Source: a virus. Taken from it: a DNA stretch of 23,304 nt. Both the position numbers and the translations under genes were made by a program. The DNA lies in the IMG/VR virus record IMGVR_UViG_3300021425_000198, positions 1 through 23,304 of that record. One strand, written 5' to 3'. The notes under the pieces were generated by a model. That model was not told where the DNA came from. It ran no database searches and was given only the letters and a program-made list of their open reading frames with translations. This document shows, one piece after another, positions 14,632 to 22,492 of the stretch. Numbering within the stretch: position 1 is the first letter of the stretch; each line of letters starts with the position of its first letter.

Positions 14632-17176
14632 TGAAAAAGTCCTCCAATGTAGAAATCTTTTCAGACTTCCAACCGATTGCATGTAGTATGATTTCAATTG
14701 GATCGAGATAACCTTTTACGAATTGTGTATCGTAATCGATATACTGTTCCAAGCCAAACTCCGATGGCAAAATATCAGGACACGAAACAACCGAATCTCG
14801 AAATGAGTTTGGTTTTCGTAGATAACAAAACTTAATTTTCTCGCCTGATTTTATGAGTTCATACTTCTTTGTCAAGTTATATTTATGTAAGTACCAGTTG
14901 TATAGTAGAGCACCTTTGACTTGAATAGGTGTTGCTTTCTTGTAGATTGTCTTATCATCAGCATATGTAGATGGATATCGCTGACCTGTATGTGAGTTTG
15001 TTTGCCACTTTACGAAGTTACATGATCGAGGGAATGCAACTTTTTCGAATGGTAATGTGCGGAACTCTTCGCGAATGTGAGCAATATATTTTTGCACATC
15101 AGCTTCACTGGTTGACATGATAAGCTGCAACGTATTCTTAATGTAATCACGACATACCGCTGGTGTACTTGATCGAATGGCCTCGATACCCATCATCTTG
15201 AGATCTGGCTTTTCGTATCGTACACCTTCAGAGTCCCATACGTTCATGATGTATCGCTTCTTGGCAGTCCAGATTGCCTTATCAGCGATGTTTTCTCGTT
15301 TCATAATCATCTTCTGATCATATGCATTGAGATAATCGGCTAGCTCACGATAAGACTTATCGATGAATGGTTCGACTTGTTGCTGTGCCACCTTGTCAAG
15401 AAATTCAACAGGATTCTTTGGATTGGTAAGTTCGATCATCTTATCGAATGACACATATACTGAATCGGTATCGATCGCTATGACGTAGTCACGACCTTTG
15501 GTTTTGAGTATGTCATTCAACCATATGTTGATCTTCTTTTCGATCCAACGAATAGACAACTGACCAGCCATGGTGATAGCCTCGGCATTCTCGTTATCGA
15601 ACCATCTGAAGTATTTGTTGGCAAGTGCACCATAAGCTGAGTTTAGCTGAATCTTTTTGGCGTGTTGTAAGTTGTGATAGCGAGAGATGTCAATCTCAAG
15701 TTGTCGGCTTGGATTCTTGATTGCTTCTTGTTTGCATTCCAACATCTTCTTCTTGTACAATACACGATCATCATACATCTTCTTCATCAATGCAGGTAAG
15801 AAGCCTTGACGATCACGTCGATAGATCTTGCCATTCGGTGTCATGGTTACGTTGTAAGATTTTAATTCGCTAAAGTCAATTTCTTCTGATAAGATATTGT
15901 CGACTGATGCACGCGAAGTAATATGAAAGAGGTCGTCAAACTTATTGAGACCTGTATCAGGTGATATGTTGTATTGTTGAATTAAGTGAGGATACAGCGA
16001 GTTGAGGTCAAATGACATCACCCACTTGTGCATGCCAACGATTGGTTCTTTGACGTAACCACCTTCGATCTGTCTATCTGATATGGCGTTGACTTTGTCT
16101 GACACCGCAATGTTTTGGTCCATGAGATAGTTGTGAATAATCACATCCCATATGCCTACCGAACCGAGCGTGTCTTCATAGTTGACGCCAGCATCATATG
16201 CGACAGTAAATACTTGTTCGATGAAACCTAGCTTTTCTTCGAGATCAAAGATCAGATCAATATCTCGAATGTTGTATTCGATAAACTTTTGATAGTTGTT
16301 TTTGTACAACTCGTGTAGATTGCCATACTCGCTATAGTCAATCTTTTTGGTACCAAGTTCTGTCTCGGCAATGAAATCGAGCTTGTATGATTCACGCGGT
16401 TGCAATCTAAACTTTTTGTAGATTGACAGATAATCAAGACTTGCTACACCGATGATGCGATATGTCGTTGAAGCTTTGTCGCTGCCAGGCCGAAACACAC
16501 TACCTTTACGTAGTGGCAGATTCCATGGAGAAAATCTTTTAAGTGCTTCTTCGCCAAGTGCACCACACTTTGCAATGCGATGGACAAGATATGGAATATC
16601 AAAGAATTCTGTGTTCCAACCTGTGACTACGTCAGGATTCATATGCTGCCATATGTTCAAGAACTTATCGAGTAGCTCAATCTCGTTCTTACACTTTACG
16701 TAGTAGGTATTAGGATCGTCATGTTTAAATTCACCACAACCAAGCACAACTGTTTTAGTACGATCTCGTAAGCCAATGGCTGTTACTTCTTTGTCGGCAT
16801 CTTCAGGTTCTGGAAAACCATCATCGGATGCAACCTCGATATCTATGTTGACAATGTTGATACGTGATGTATCAGGTACTTGATTTCGAAAGTTGTCATA
16901 AATATAGACACACTTATATCGTTCAAGACCGTAGATGTCTACACCTTCAACGTCTTCGTATTTCTTGCGAAACTGCTTGGCTTCGCCGATGTTAGGAAAG
17001 TCCATGCGTTTGACATGATTACCATAAATATCTGTGTAACCGGTCTCAACCTGAGATCGCATAAACAAATAAGGTTCGTATCTCTCTTTATGTTGAAAAG
17101 GTGTGCCATCTTCATTATAGCCACGTACGAGTATCTGCGAACCGTGCTGATCGATATTAGTATAAAATTTAGTCAT
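14624..17176 (-). CDS. 43: DNA polymerase, family B (gp43)
   Basis: An 850-residue family B DNA polymerase with a proofreading exonuclease; it is the phage replicase. Exonuclease motif I is DIE at 112-114, exo II is NTEFFDIP (D193) and exo III is YNIRD (301-305). Polymerase motif A is SFDLNSLYP (388-396), motif B contains NSAYG (512-516) and motif C is AIDTDSVYV with DTD at 569-571. All catalytic acids are present and the gene is intact and uninterrupted. It is slightly shorter than T4 gp43 (898). It starts at ATG 17176, divergent from the lysozyme gene; the ribosome binding site is weak. Confidence 0.97.
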   Translation of the reverse strand: MTKFYTNIDQHGSQILVRGYNEDGTPFQHKERYEPYLFMRSQVETGYTDIYGNHVKRMDFPNIGEAKQFRKKYEDVEGVDIYGLERYKCVYIYDNFRNQVPDTSRINIVNIDIEVASDDGFPEPEDADKEVTAIGLRDRTKTVVLGCGEFKHDDPNTYYVKCKNEIELLDKFLNIWQHMNPDVVTGWNTEFFDIPYLVHRIAKCGALGEEALKRFSPWNLPLRKGSVFRPGSDKASTTYRIIGVASLDYLSIYKKFRLQPRESYKLDFIAETELGTKKIDYSEYGNLHELYKNNYQKFIEYNIRDIDLIFDLEEKLGFIEQVFTVAYDAGVNYEDTLGSVGIWDVIIHNYLMDQNIAVSDKVNAISDRQIEGGYVKEPIVGMHKWVMSFDLNSLYPHLIQQYNISPDTGLNKFDDLFHITSRASVDNILSEEIDFSELKSYNVTMTPNGKIYRRDRQGFLPALMKKMYDDRVLYKKKMLECKQEAIKNPSRQLEIDISRYHNLQHAKKIQLNSAYGALANKYFRWFDNENAEAITMAGQLSIRWIEKKINIWLNDILKTKGRDYVIAIDTDSVYVSFDKMIELTNPKNPVEFLDKVAQQQVEPFIDKSYRELADYLNAYDQKMIMKRENIADKAIWTAKKRYIMNVWDSEGVRYEKPDLKMMGIEAIRSSTPAVCRDYIKNTLQLIMSTSEADVQKYIAHIREEFRTLPFEKVAFPRSCNFVKWQTNSHTGQRYPSTYADDKTIYKKATPIQVKGALLYNWYLHKYNLTKKYELIKSGEKIKFCYLRKPNSFRDSVVSCPDILPSEFGLEQYIDYDTQFVKGYLDPIEIILHAIGWKSEKISTLEDFFSD

Positions 17177-17215
17177 AAGGCTATTCTACCAAAAAAACAT
17201 AGGAAAGTAAACATA

Positions 17216-17662
17216 ATGGACAGAAACAATGTATATCAACAACTCAAGATCGATGAAGGCGTCGAGTATGAAATCTACCTTGATCACCTCGGCTATCCAA
17301 CCCTTGGAGTCGGCCACCTCATTAAAGAAGGAGAGCCAGAACACGGAGCCGATGTGGGAACAAAAGTATCGGAAGAAAGAGTCTTCGAACTCTTCGAAGC
17401 GGATCTCGATTTGGCTATAAGTGAATGTGTTGCATTATATGGACCTGATATTTGGGAAGGATATCCCGGTGAAGTACAAGAAATTCTTGTCAATATGATG
17501 TTCAATATGGGTCGTACTCGCTTATCAAAATTTAAGAAGATGAATGCCCACCTCGAATGTGGTGAGTGGAGTTCTGCTGCTGTGGAAGGTCGTGATTCAT
17601 TGTGGTATCGTCAAGTAACTAATCGCGCTGAAAGGTTAATGGGCCGTTTAGAGGTTGTCTAA
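17216..17662 (+). CDS. e: T4-type lysozyme (endolysin)
   Basis: A 148-residue lysozyme that cuts the peptidoglycan glycan chain at lysis. The catalytic triad of the T4 type is visible as E14 (KIDEG), D23 (IYLDHLGY) and T29 in PTLGVGHLI. The later NMMFNMGRTRLSKF and SLWYRQVTNRAERL match the C-terminal lobe. There is no signal peptide or SAR segment, so it needs a holin, which I do not see in this window. AGGAAAG lies upstream of ATG 17216, and an upstream TATAAAAT (17161-17168) could be a late-like promoter but is a weak match. It is the only long plus-strand gene here. Confidence 0.97.
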   Translation: MDRNNVYQQLKIDEGVEYEIYLDHLGYPTLGVGHLIKEGEPEHGADVGTKVSEERVFELFEADLDLAISECVALYGPDIWEGYPGEVQEILVNMMFNMGRTRLSKFKKMNAHLECGEWSSAAVEGRDSLWYRQVTNRAERLMGRLEVV

Positions 17663-17663
17663 G

Positions 17664-17686
17664 AAAAGGGGCCGAAGCCCCTTTTT
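17664..17686 (+). terminator. Rho-independent terminator after lysozyme
   Basis: AAAAGGGGC, a CGAA loop and GCCCC followed by TTTTT form a strong hairpin two bases after the lysozyme stop codon. The stem is 9 bp and the T run is complete on the plus strand. The mirrored A run also makes it possible for the opposite strand, where it would sit behind the 75-residue gene that ends at 17688. Confidence 0.9.
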
Positions 17687-17687
17687 G

Positions 17688-17915
17688 TTAGGCGGCTTTT
17701 TTGTCTTCAATATCTGCAAGCTTCTTAGCCATCGCTGCCTTTTCTTTAGCGGCATCGTATATCCAAGAGCGTGTAAACGCATCGTACCGGTGAGTCTCGT
17801 TGATAGACAGCAATACAATTCGTACTTGCCGTGCTACTACAACCATCTCTTCCATGTCAGATGCTTGCGATAATGAAGAAAAAAAACATAGAGCCGTAAT
17901 GGCCAGTTTTTTCAT
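17688..17915 (-). CDS. small exported protein (75 aa)
   Basis: A 75-residue protein with a Sec signal peptide (MKKLAITALCFFSSLSQA), cleaved probably after A-S-Q-A. The mature part is a short helical stretch with a Lys/Ala-rich end (EKAAMAKKLADIEDKKAA). ATG 17915 has GAGGA about 6 bases upstream. The start overlaps the end of hsp20, and the gene ends against the lysozyme terminator. Its closeness to lysozyme is suggestive of an envelope role, but no spanin or lipobox signature is present. The family is not recognised. Confidence 0.75.
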   Translation of the reverse strand: MKKLAITALCFFSSLSQASDMEEMVVVARQVRIVLLSINETHRYDAFTRSWIYDAAKEKAAMAKKLADIEDKKAA

Positions 17916-17916
17916 C

Positions 17917-18348
17917 TCAGTCCTCTGTTAGCAATTGTTTTCCAATGGGAATTTTGCGAGGACGCTTTTCTTCTGGAATTTCTACTCTCAAATCTATGAC
18001 TAGTAGTCCATTCTTGAAGTCAGCTCCATCCACTACAACGTGTTCGGACAGACGGAACGTTCGTGTGAATCTCTTAGTAGAGACTCCTTTATGCAGGTAC
18101 TCTACGTCATCTTTGGACGGTTCGCCTTTGATGACGAGTATCCCTTCCTTCAACTCTACTTCAATCTCGTCCTTCCCGTAGCCAGCTAAAGCCAGTTCGA
18201 TACTGTACTCCGTCTCACTGTGCTTGACTACATTGTGTCTCGGGTATGTGTTATCGCCAACTTGTTGCAGCTTGGTGATCTCATCCCAGAGGTGGTCGAA
18301 TCCGATAAAGCTAGAGGTAGGGAACGTAAAATGTTTAGTCGTAACCAT
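17917..18348 (-). CDS. hsp20: Hsp20/small heat-shock protein (IbpA-like)
   Basis: A 143-residue alpha-crystallin family chaperone. The core has NVVKHSETEYSIELALAGY, EIEVELKEGILVIKGE (about 62-85) and GLLVIDL near the C-terminus, with an I-P-I tail motif (KIPIGKQ) that would dock between subunits. Such proteins hold unfolded proteins in the cytoplasm; in marine T4-like phages they are thought to help capsid or tail assembly. ATG 18348 is set by AAGGAGA eight bases upstream; longer in-frame extensions lack such a site. A TATAAATA late promoter lies about 60 bases upstream (18409-18416), so late expression is likely. Confidence 0.95.
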   Translation of the reverse strand: MVTTKHFTFPTSSFIGFDHLWDEITKLQQVGDNTYPRHNVVKHSETEYSIELALAGYGKDEIEVELKEGILVIKGEPSKDDVEYLHKGVSTKRFTRTFRLSEHVVVDGADFKNGLLVIDLRVEIPEEKRPRKIPIGKQLLTED

Positions 18349-18398
18349 AGTGGTTTTCTCCTTTTTTATTAAGCAAGAATTATGTGACCCATTAGGCA

Positions 18399-19115
18399 TC
18401 ACGGCATATATTTATACCACAGTACATCAAAATTTAACAACTTTGAAAAATTAACAATATTAATATTACTGATATTGTTGAAGAACTCTGTATGTCCTCC
18501 ATGTGCATTGATAGTACGGGTATAAACATGTTGATAGTATTGATTGTGATAACTCTGATCACACAAAAATAAAGCACCATCAACATTAAAAAACGGAACG
18601 AGGTTTCCTTCATAGGCAAACAACGCTTCCGTAGGTCCTGCATATTGCGATGAAAAGAAATCATCGAGAATGACAACGCCATCCTTTGTAATACACTTTT
18701 CAGCAATATACAGATCGTTGAGTGCATGATGTTTCGTATGAGAACCATCTACACTGAACATTTTTACTTTCTTCTTTACAAAATCTTCAGTGATAAGCTT
18801 CGTCGAATATAGCGTATCGCACTTCATGATATGTACATTTTTTCCGGACCAACGATCATGCTTACGTAAGTTTTCGGTAAACATATCCATTGTCAAATCA
18901 ATTGTGCCCGATCTCGGCCAGTTAAATTGTTGATCTTCGAAGATATCAAATGCGTATGATTCTTTTCCATTCGAATAGTGATTCAACATGCAAAAGCTCT
19001 TACCTTTATATGCGCCTATTTCGGCGATACCTGCATCACTCTTAATCGCGTCATTGATCATACCAACACATTCGAAAAAAGCAGAAGTGGCGTAACCTTC
19101 TATGTCATCATACAT
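18399..19115 (-). CDS. class I SAM methyltransferase (Methyltransf_24-like)
   Basis: A 238-residue methyltransferase. Motif I is AEIGAYKGKS (31-40); FSVDGSHTKHH (120-130) and VVILDDFF (147-154) complete the Methyltransf_24 layout, where the Asp residues bind metal and SAM. These enzymes often methylate sugars or catechols. The sequence ahead of ATG 19115 has only a weak site; the ATG overlaps the stop of the GT25 gene by 8 bases. The 3' end carries the hsp20 late promoter. With GT25 upstream, a glycan substrate is likely but not shown. Confidence 0.85.
   Translation of the reverse strand: MYDDIEGYATSAFFECVGMINDAIKSDAGIAEIGAYKGKSFCMLNHYSNGKESYAFDIFEDQQFNWPRSGTIDLTMDMFTENLRKHDRWSGKNVHIMKCDTLYSTKLITEDFVKKKVKMFSVDGSHTKHHALNDLYIAEKCITKDGVVILDDFFSSQYAGPTEALFAYEGNLVPFFNVDGALFLCDQSYHNQYYQHVYTRTINAHGGHTEFFNNISNINIVNFSKLLNFDVLWYKYMP
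18409..18416 (-). promoter_or_regulatory. T4-like late promoter for hsp20
   Basis: The minus strand reads TATAAATA, the T4 late consensus. It lies about 60 bases before the hsp20 ATG and inside the last codons of the methyltransferase gene. Late transcription would need the phage late sigma factor (gp55) and sliding clamp, which are not in this window. Confidence 0.7.
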
Positions 19116-19806
19116 TATAATCTTTCACTATGTTTGAAAAGTATTCTCCAATATATGTTGATTGATTTGCAATGAGTGGAAACAAATCATATATGGTGAC
19201 TATCTCTTGTCGAATGAAAACATCAGCTGGTCTAATACCATTTTTTACATCAGCTAATAATAATTTTGCACCTGCTGGCGACAGAATATATGCATGTGCA
19301 CCGAATAAATTAATGTTGTCACAATCACATTTATCATTTGTAATATTCATAACGTTATGATCATAGTTGCAGTCGAGCCGGCGCTTTAACTCTCTGCGTT
19401 TTATGATTGACTTTTTCTGTCTACCATTTGGTGTGCCCCAATTTGGTATGCCAAGATTAAGAACATGACCGTGAAACATCTCAATAGCTGTCATATCCGG
19501 ATCGTTTAAGAATGCAGCATCATCCTCGAGAATGAGCATATTCTCAAAACCTTTGGCACACTCTTCCCAGCATTGTTTATGAGAAAGAAAGGTTGCCACT
19601 TCAGCAGCTATATCTAGTCGACCTTCACTGCCGTGTTGTCCACCAAAATACGGTAGCAACTTGTGTTTAGAAATATCGACGTCATCTTTCCATACACCAG
19701 CAGACAATTCTACATTCTTAAAATAATCCAACATCTTTTCTTTTAATGCTGTTGCTGCTTTTACACTTTTTTCAGATTGTTCTACGTATATAATTCTAGT
19801 CTGCAC
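19108..19806 (-). CDS. GT25 family glycosyltransferase
   Basis: A 232-residue protein. GTG 19806 is chosen (start MQTRIIYVEQSEKSV) with GGAAG eight bases upstream; longer in-frame readings have no ribosome binding site and lie inside the upstream oxygenase gene. It has the N-terminal strand RIIYVEQSE, ILEDDAAF (92-99) with the expected acidic metal-binding pair, and YILSPAGAKLLL near the C-terminal third. This is the glycosyltransferase family 25 (LPS biosynthesis type) pattern. It overlaps the upstream oxygenase by 11 bases and the downstream methyltransferase by 8. Probable role: building or decorating a surface or virion glycan. Confidence 0.85.
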   Translation of the reverse strand: MQTRIIYVEQSEKSVKAATALKEKMLDYFKNVELSAGVWKDDVDISKHKLLPYFGGQHGSEGRLDIAAEVATFLSHKQCWEECAKGFENMLILEDDAAFLNDPDMTAIEMFHGHVLNLGIPNWGTPNGRQKKSIIKRRELKRRLDCNYDHNVMNITNDKCDCDNINLFGAHAYILSPAGAKLLLADVKNGIRPADVFIRQEIVTIYDLFPLIANQSTYIGEYFSNIVKDYNV

Positions 19807-20347
19807 GTATAAAGCTTCCGTTGAATGGTAATGTGTAACGGCTATTACCGTCGTATTGTTCTGCTCTGTATTGATGAGGTACGATAGAAGGAAAGAATAC
19901 AATCTTACCCATCTTCGATGGTACGCTATACATATATTGGTCAGCTGAATAGCTCATGTTAAAGAAATCAGTAAAACCAATATCAGACAAATATAGAATG
20001 GCTGACATCATGATTCTACCATTGTATTTCTCTTGGTGATTATGCATAGGATGTGAACCAGCTGGTCCAGTATAGCATGACACCCAATAATTTTCTAACT
20101 GAAATTTGTATCCAATTGAGCTAGCTGATGCCTCTACAGCTGGAATGACATGCTCATGAAATAATGGTATGTGTATGGGATGAGCAAAATCTGTTGCATA
20201 GTCAGTAATAGGATGAGGCTGTGATGCCTCTGATATCGATCTTATTCTTGGTTCTTGTTCTTTAATGTATGCAATGATATCGATCGCAAGATTCGGATCA
20301 ATATTCATCTCATAAAACATCGTTGGAAAAACTGGAGTTTCAATCAT
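19796..20347 (-). CDS. 2OG-Fe(II) oxygenase family protein (third copy)
   Basis: A 183-residue protein with metal-ligand candidates H102 and H104 in HPMHNHQEK and H158 in SIVPHQYRA, and R170 in GNSRYTLPFN for 2-oxoglutarate. The strand pair ILYLSDIGF and GKIVFFPS is typical of the DSBH core. It starts at ATG 20347, overlapping the upstream stop as ATGA-type coupling. It heads the small GT25-methyltransferase group, so a glycan or related small-molecule substrate is possible, but no substrate can be read from sequence. Confidence 0.85.
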   Translation of the reverse strand: MIETPVFPTMFYEMNIDPNLAIDIIAYIKEQEPRIRSISEASQPHPITDYATDFAHPIHIPLFHEHVIPAVEASASSIGYKFQLENYWVSCYTGPAGSHPMHNHQEKYNGRIMMSAILYLSDIGFTDFFNMSYSADQYMYSVPSKMGKIVFFPSIVPHQYRAEQYDGNSRYTLPFNGSFIRAD

Positions 20348-20664
20348 TTCTTCGTACGTCGCTTGCGCTTAGGCTTCTGTGGTTTTGTAGATTTAATCAT
20401 CACTAGCTTCGTACCATTATAAAAGAAGAACTTACCATATGGTGCTTGATCACCTGTTACAACGAACTGCGAGGCGAGAACAGAAGTCAGCTGACCTTCT
20501 ATCGCCTCATCACCTACACCAGCCAAGATTGTATCACCAACATTAAATGTGATACCACCTTTTCGAAAGCTTGTTTTATAGCCGGGTATCTTATTAGTCG
20601 GTGTCGAAACGAATCCCGCTATTGGTTTTAATTCCTTCTCTACTGATTTTTTTCTTCGCGCCAT
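20344..20664 (-). CDS. conserved basic phage protein with SH3-like core (106 aa)
   Basis: A 106-residue protein with ATG 20664 and GAGGAAG upstream. Residues 1-10 (MARRKKSVEK) and 90-106 (a K/R-rich tail) are strongly basic, and the middle has ITFNVGDTILAG, IEGQLTSVLASQFVV and YGKFFFYNGTK. This looks like a small beta-barrel (SH3-like) with basic ends, similar to small proteins in marine T4-like phages. The function is unknown; nucleic-acid binding is plausible. It overlaps the upstream gene by 71 bases, in another frame. Confidence 0.7.
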   Translation of the reverse strand: MARRKKSVEKELKPIAGFVSTPTNKIPGYKTSFRKGGITFNVGDTILAGVGDEAIEGQLTSVLASQFVVTGDQAPYGKFFFYNGTKLVMIKSTKPQKPKRKRRTKK

Positions 20665-20908
20665 TACCTTCCTCTTCAATCACTGCGATGACTGCTTTGT
20701 TTACAATCATCATATCATAGTCGCCCATGTGATATTGATTTTCTTTATACACTGGGAGGAACTGTCGTTCATCATTCATCAAATCGCTAAGACGTTGATC
20801 TTCGGGCAGATAAACATATGACTTAGGAAACTTACGTGATACTAACGCAGCTCCCTCAATCAATGTTAACGATACCTGTCTGTATTTGTATGTTTTTTCT
20901 GACATCAT
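20594..20908 (-). CDS. unknown phage protein (104 aa)
   Basis: A 104-residue protein read from ATG 20908 (M-M-S-E-K-T-Y-K-Y-R). A longer TTG at 20971 is possible, but it lacks a site. It has a stretch EGAALVSRKFPKSYVYLPEDQ and DYDMMIVNKAVIAV, then a basic tail (KKKISREGIK). The tail is encoded by a run of seven A residues where this frame and the downstream gene's frame overlap over 71 bases. It may be a real separate protein or the first half of a frameshifted joint protein. Family not recognised. Confidence 0.6.
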   Translation of the reverse strand: MMSEKTYKYRQVSLTLIEGAALVSRKFPKSYVYLPEDQRLSDLMNDERQFLPVYKENQYHMGDYDMMIVNKAVIAVIEEEGNGAKKKISREGIKTNSGIRFDTD

Positions 20909-20987
20909 ATCATACTTCGGTTGACTAATAATTGAAATGCTATTAAGAGAGTAATGTCTATAATAGTACAAGCTATACTAATATCTA

Positions 20988-21530
20988 TCAATCTCTCCAT
21001 GTCAGTTCAATCCTTGAATCGCCGGAACCGTTCCAATGTATTTTGATGCCACACTCCTCAATGATTGGCATAACGGCTTTGAAGTTCTCGACACCTTCTT
21101 TGCTGCCATCGAAACAGAAATTTGATCCATTCGATGCTTCAGGTGTAAGACATAGAAAGCCGTCAACCGAACGATCGAATTCGTCATCGTCATACATCGT
21201 TTCGAGTAAGGCTTGATTGTATCCGCTTCCGCCACATTTAGGACATTCATCGTCATCATCTTCGCCTTGATCTTCGTTGAGATCTTCTTCGTAATAGTAG
21301 CCTTCACCATCACACATCTCACATTCCATTTCATCCATGTACATATCGACTTCACAATCTTGTGAGTGATTGAAGAGTACCTTGGAAAAGTCGACGTCGA
21401 TCTCTTTCTCTTCGTCAAGATAGTCAGGTAGACAAGACCATGCACATGACTGACAGCATGGTTCGTTCCAACCAACATACCAGCCTTCTTGACGCAGGCG
21501 TTCCTGCATCTTTCTAAATGGATGTGTCAT
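20988..21530 (-). CDS. acidic zinc-ribbon protein with DUF6891-like ends
   Basis: A 180-residue protein. The N-terminal part (EGWYVGWNEPCCQSCAW, LFNHSQDCE) and the C-terminal part (FDGSKEGVENF, GIKIHWNGSGDSRIELTW) resemble the DUF6891 family. Between them is an inserted DnaJ-like zinc element: CEMCDGEG about 71-78 and CPKCGGSGY about 96-104, separated by a very acidic run (EDLNEDQGEDDDDE). Thus it has a two-half CxxCxGxG zinc ribbon in the middle of a DUF fold. Function unknown; a protein-binding role fits. The ATG overlaps the upstream 41-residue gene as ATGA. Confidence 0.75.
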   Translation of the reverse strand: MTHPFRKMQERLRQEGWYVGWNEPCCQSCAWSCLPDYLDEEKEIDVDFSKVLFNHSQDCEVDMYMDEMECEMCDGEGYYYEEDLNEDQGEDDDDECPKCGGSGYNQALLETMYDDDEFDRSVDGFLCLTPEASNGSNFCFDGSKEGVENFKAVMPIIEECGIKIHWNGSGDSRIELTWRD

Positions 21531-21652
21531 AACTCAATACCATATGACTTAGCGAGACGAATAAGCTCTTCTGTTTCAAGAGCCATAAGTCGGTAGACTT
21601 TTATGTCTTCCATTGATAGTTGATGTATCAACCAGTTTCTTTGTTCATTCAT
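21527..21652 (-). CDS. small conserved-context protein (41 aa)
   Basis: A 41-residue helical protein (MNEQRNWLIHQLSMEDIKV followed by YRLMALETEEL and a C-terminal YGIEL). Start and stop overlap neighbours exactly: TAATG with the upstream gene and ATGA with the zinc-ribbon gene. That double fit is the main evidence that it is real. No family recognised. Confidence 0.65.
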   Translation of the reverse strand: MNEQRNWLIHQLSMEDIKVYRLMALETEELIRLAKSYGIEL

Positions 21653-22002
21653 TATGCATACTCCCAATTTCGTCGATCTTGATGAATGTAGATGTCATAC
21701 TCACCAGCATTGGCAAGACCACCTACGATGTCGCCGAAAGAATTGTGACCTCTCCAAGCGAGTTTTGGTTTACCGTAATAACCGCCAACGTTAACGAGTT
21801 GCTTTTGAATAGGCTTACGACCTTTGACAGTCACACGCTGCTTAGCAATGTAGCTCGAACCGTACTTCGTGTACACGCGTTCTGCGGTACGATTTGCTGC
21901 AGCAATTGCTGCGCGCATGTGATCAAGGTGTTGCATATCACCAACTGACATTGGATCTAAAGTGCAAACGTATGCTGGGGTACGACCTGACTTAACTTCC
22001 AT
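21652..22002 (-). CDS. unknown phage protein (116 aa)
   Basis: A 116-residue protein from ATG 22002, with AGGAAGG upstream. It has a helix AAIAAANRTAERVYTKYG, a basic loop (VTVKGRKPIQKQ), and a tail LANAGEYDIYIHQDRRNWEY. The pattern is a small alpha/beta protein of unknown function. It overlaps the downstream gene by one base and is 2 bases from the upstream 60-residue gene. Confidence 0.7.
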   Translation of the reverse strand: MEVKSGRTPAYVCTLDPMSVGDMQHLDHMRAAIAAANRTAERVYTKYGSSYIAKQRVTVKGRKPIQKQLVNVGGYYGKPKLAWRGHNSFGDIVGGLANAGEYDIYIHQDRRNWEYA

Positions 22003-22004
22003 GA

Positions 22005-22187
22005 TTAACCTTCCTCTCTTACATTCTGCAAAAATTCAAACGTCTCTGAGTAAGACAAGCCTGCACGCTTAGCGTCTTGCTCGAGCTCACCCCACTCAGG
22101 GTTGGGCGCATTATAAATGCGATGCTCAACACAATCGCGAAGATACTCGCCCATCTCACCTCTCATCCACCATTCAGTTACTGGCAT
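22005..22187 (-). CDS. unknown small acidic protein (60 aa)
   Basis: A 60-residue protein with ATG 22187 overlapping the upstream stop by one base (TAATG) and a strong GGAGG upstream. It is mostly acidic and helical (EMGEYLRDCVEH, AGLSYSETFEFLQNV). Function unknown. Part of the early-type operon behind promoter cassette C. Confidence 0.7.
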   Translation of the reverse strand: MPVTEWWMRGEMGEYLRDCVEHRIYNAPNPEWGELEQDAKRAGLSYSETFEFLQNVREEG

Positions 22188-22465
22188 TACGCTACCTCCT
22201 TTGGAGCAAACAATTTAGAAAAACCTTCGACCAGAAGGTTGTAAGAGTAAACCTCGTACCGCCATTCGTGGTCGAAATCGTAGTCGTCAGTCTCGAGAGC
22301 ATCAACCTCAGCTTTCGAATAACGACGCTCGAAACCTTGAAGGGCGTCAAGAGTATCGTCTGTACCCATGAAACCCTTGATGATACGAAGGGCTTGGTTG
22401 AAGTCGATACCGCTGTCCTTCATCTCTGCGATTTCACATTCTGTTTGGTAGATGATTCGTGCCAT
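22187..22465 (-). CDS. unknown small protein behind promoter cassette C (92 aa)
   Basis: A 92-residue protein with ATG 22465 and AGAGGAA upstream. It is acidic, with a Glu/Asp-rich middle (EVDALETDDYDFDHEW) and a C-terminal helix (YSYNLLVEGFSKLFAP). Family not recognised. It is the first gene driven by cassette C and so is probably transcribed early. Confidence 0.7.
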   Translation of the reverse strand: MARIIYQTECEIAEMKDSGIDFNQALRIIKGFMGTDDTLDALQGFERRYSKAEVDALETDDYDFDHEWRYEVYSYNLLVEGFSKLFAPKEVA

Positions 22466-22492
22466 GTCTGCTTTCCTCTATTTGATGGTACC

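Noticed and set aside
17161-17168. TATAAAAT as a late promoter for lysozyme
   Set aside because: It differs from the TATAAATA consensus and lies in gp43 coding sequence, so it is noted only in the lysozyme entry.
16880-17215. Upstream extension of the lysozyme frame by 112 residues
   Set aside because: The extension lies in the gp43 antisense region. The ATG at 17216 has AGGAAAG and gives the normal T4 lysozyme start.
18349-18402. 18-residue N-terminal extension of Hsp20
   Set aside because: It has no ribosome binding site, and the strong AAGGAGA is placed for ATG 18348.
20594-20664. Canonical -1 programmed frameshift at the seven-A run
   Set aside because: The downstream frame would need +1 (or -2), and no matching slippery heptamer plus structure is visible; kept only as an overlap finding.
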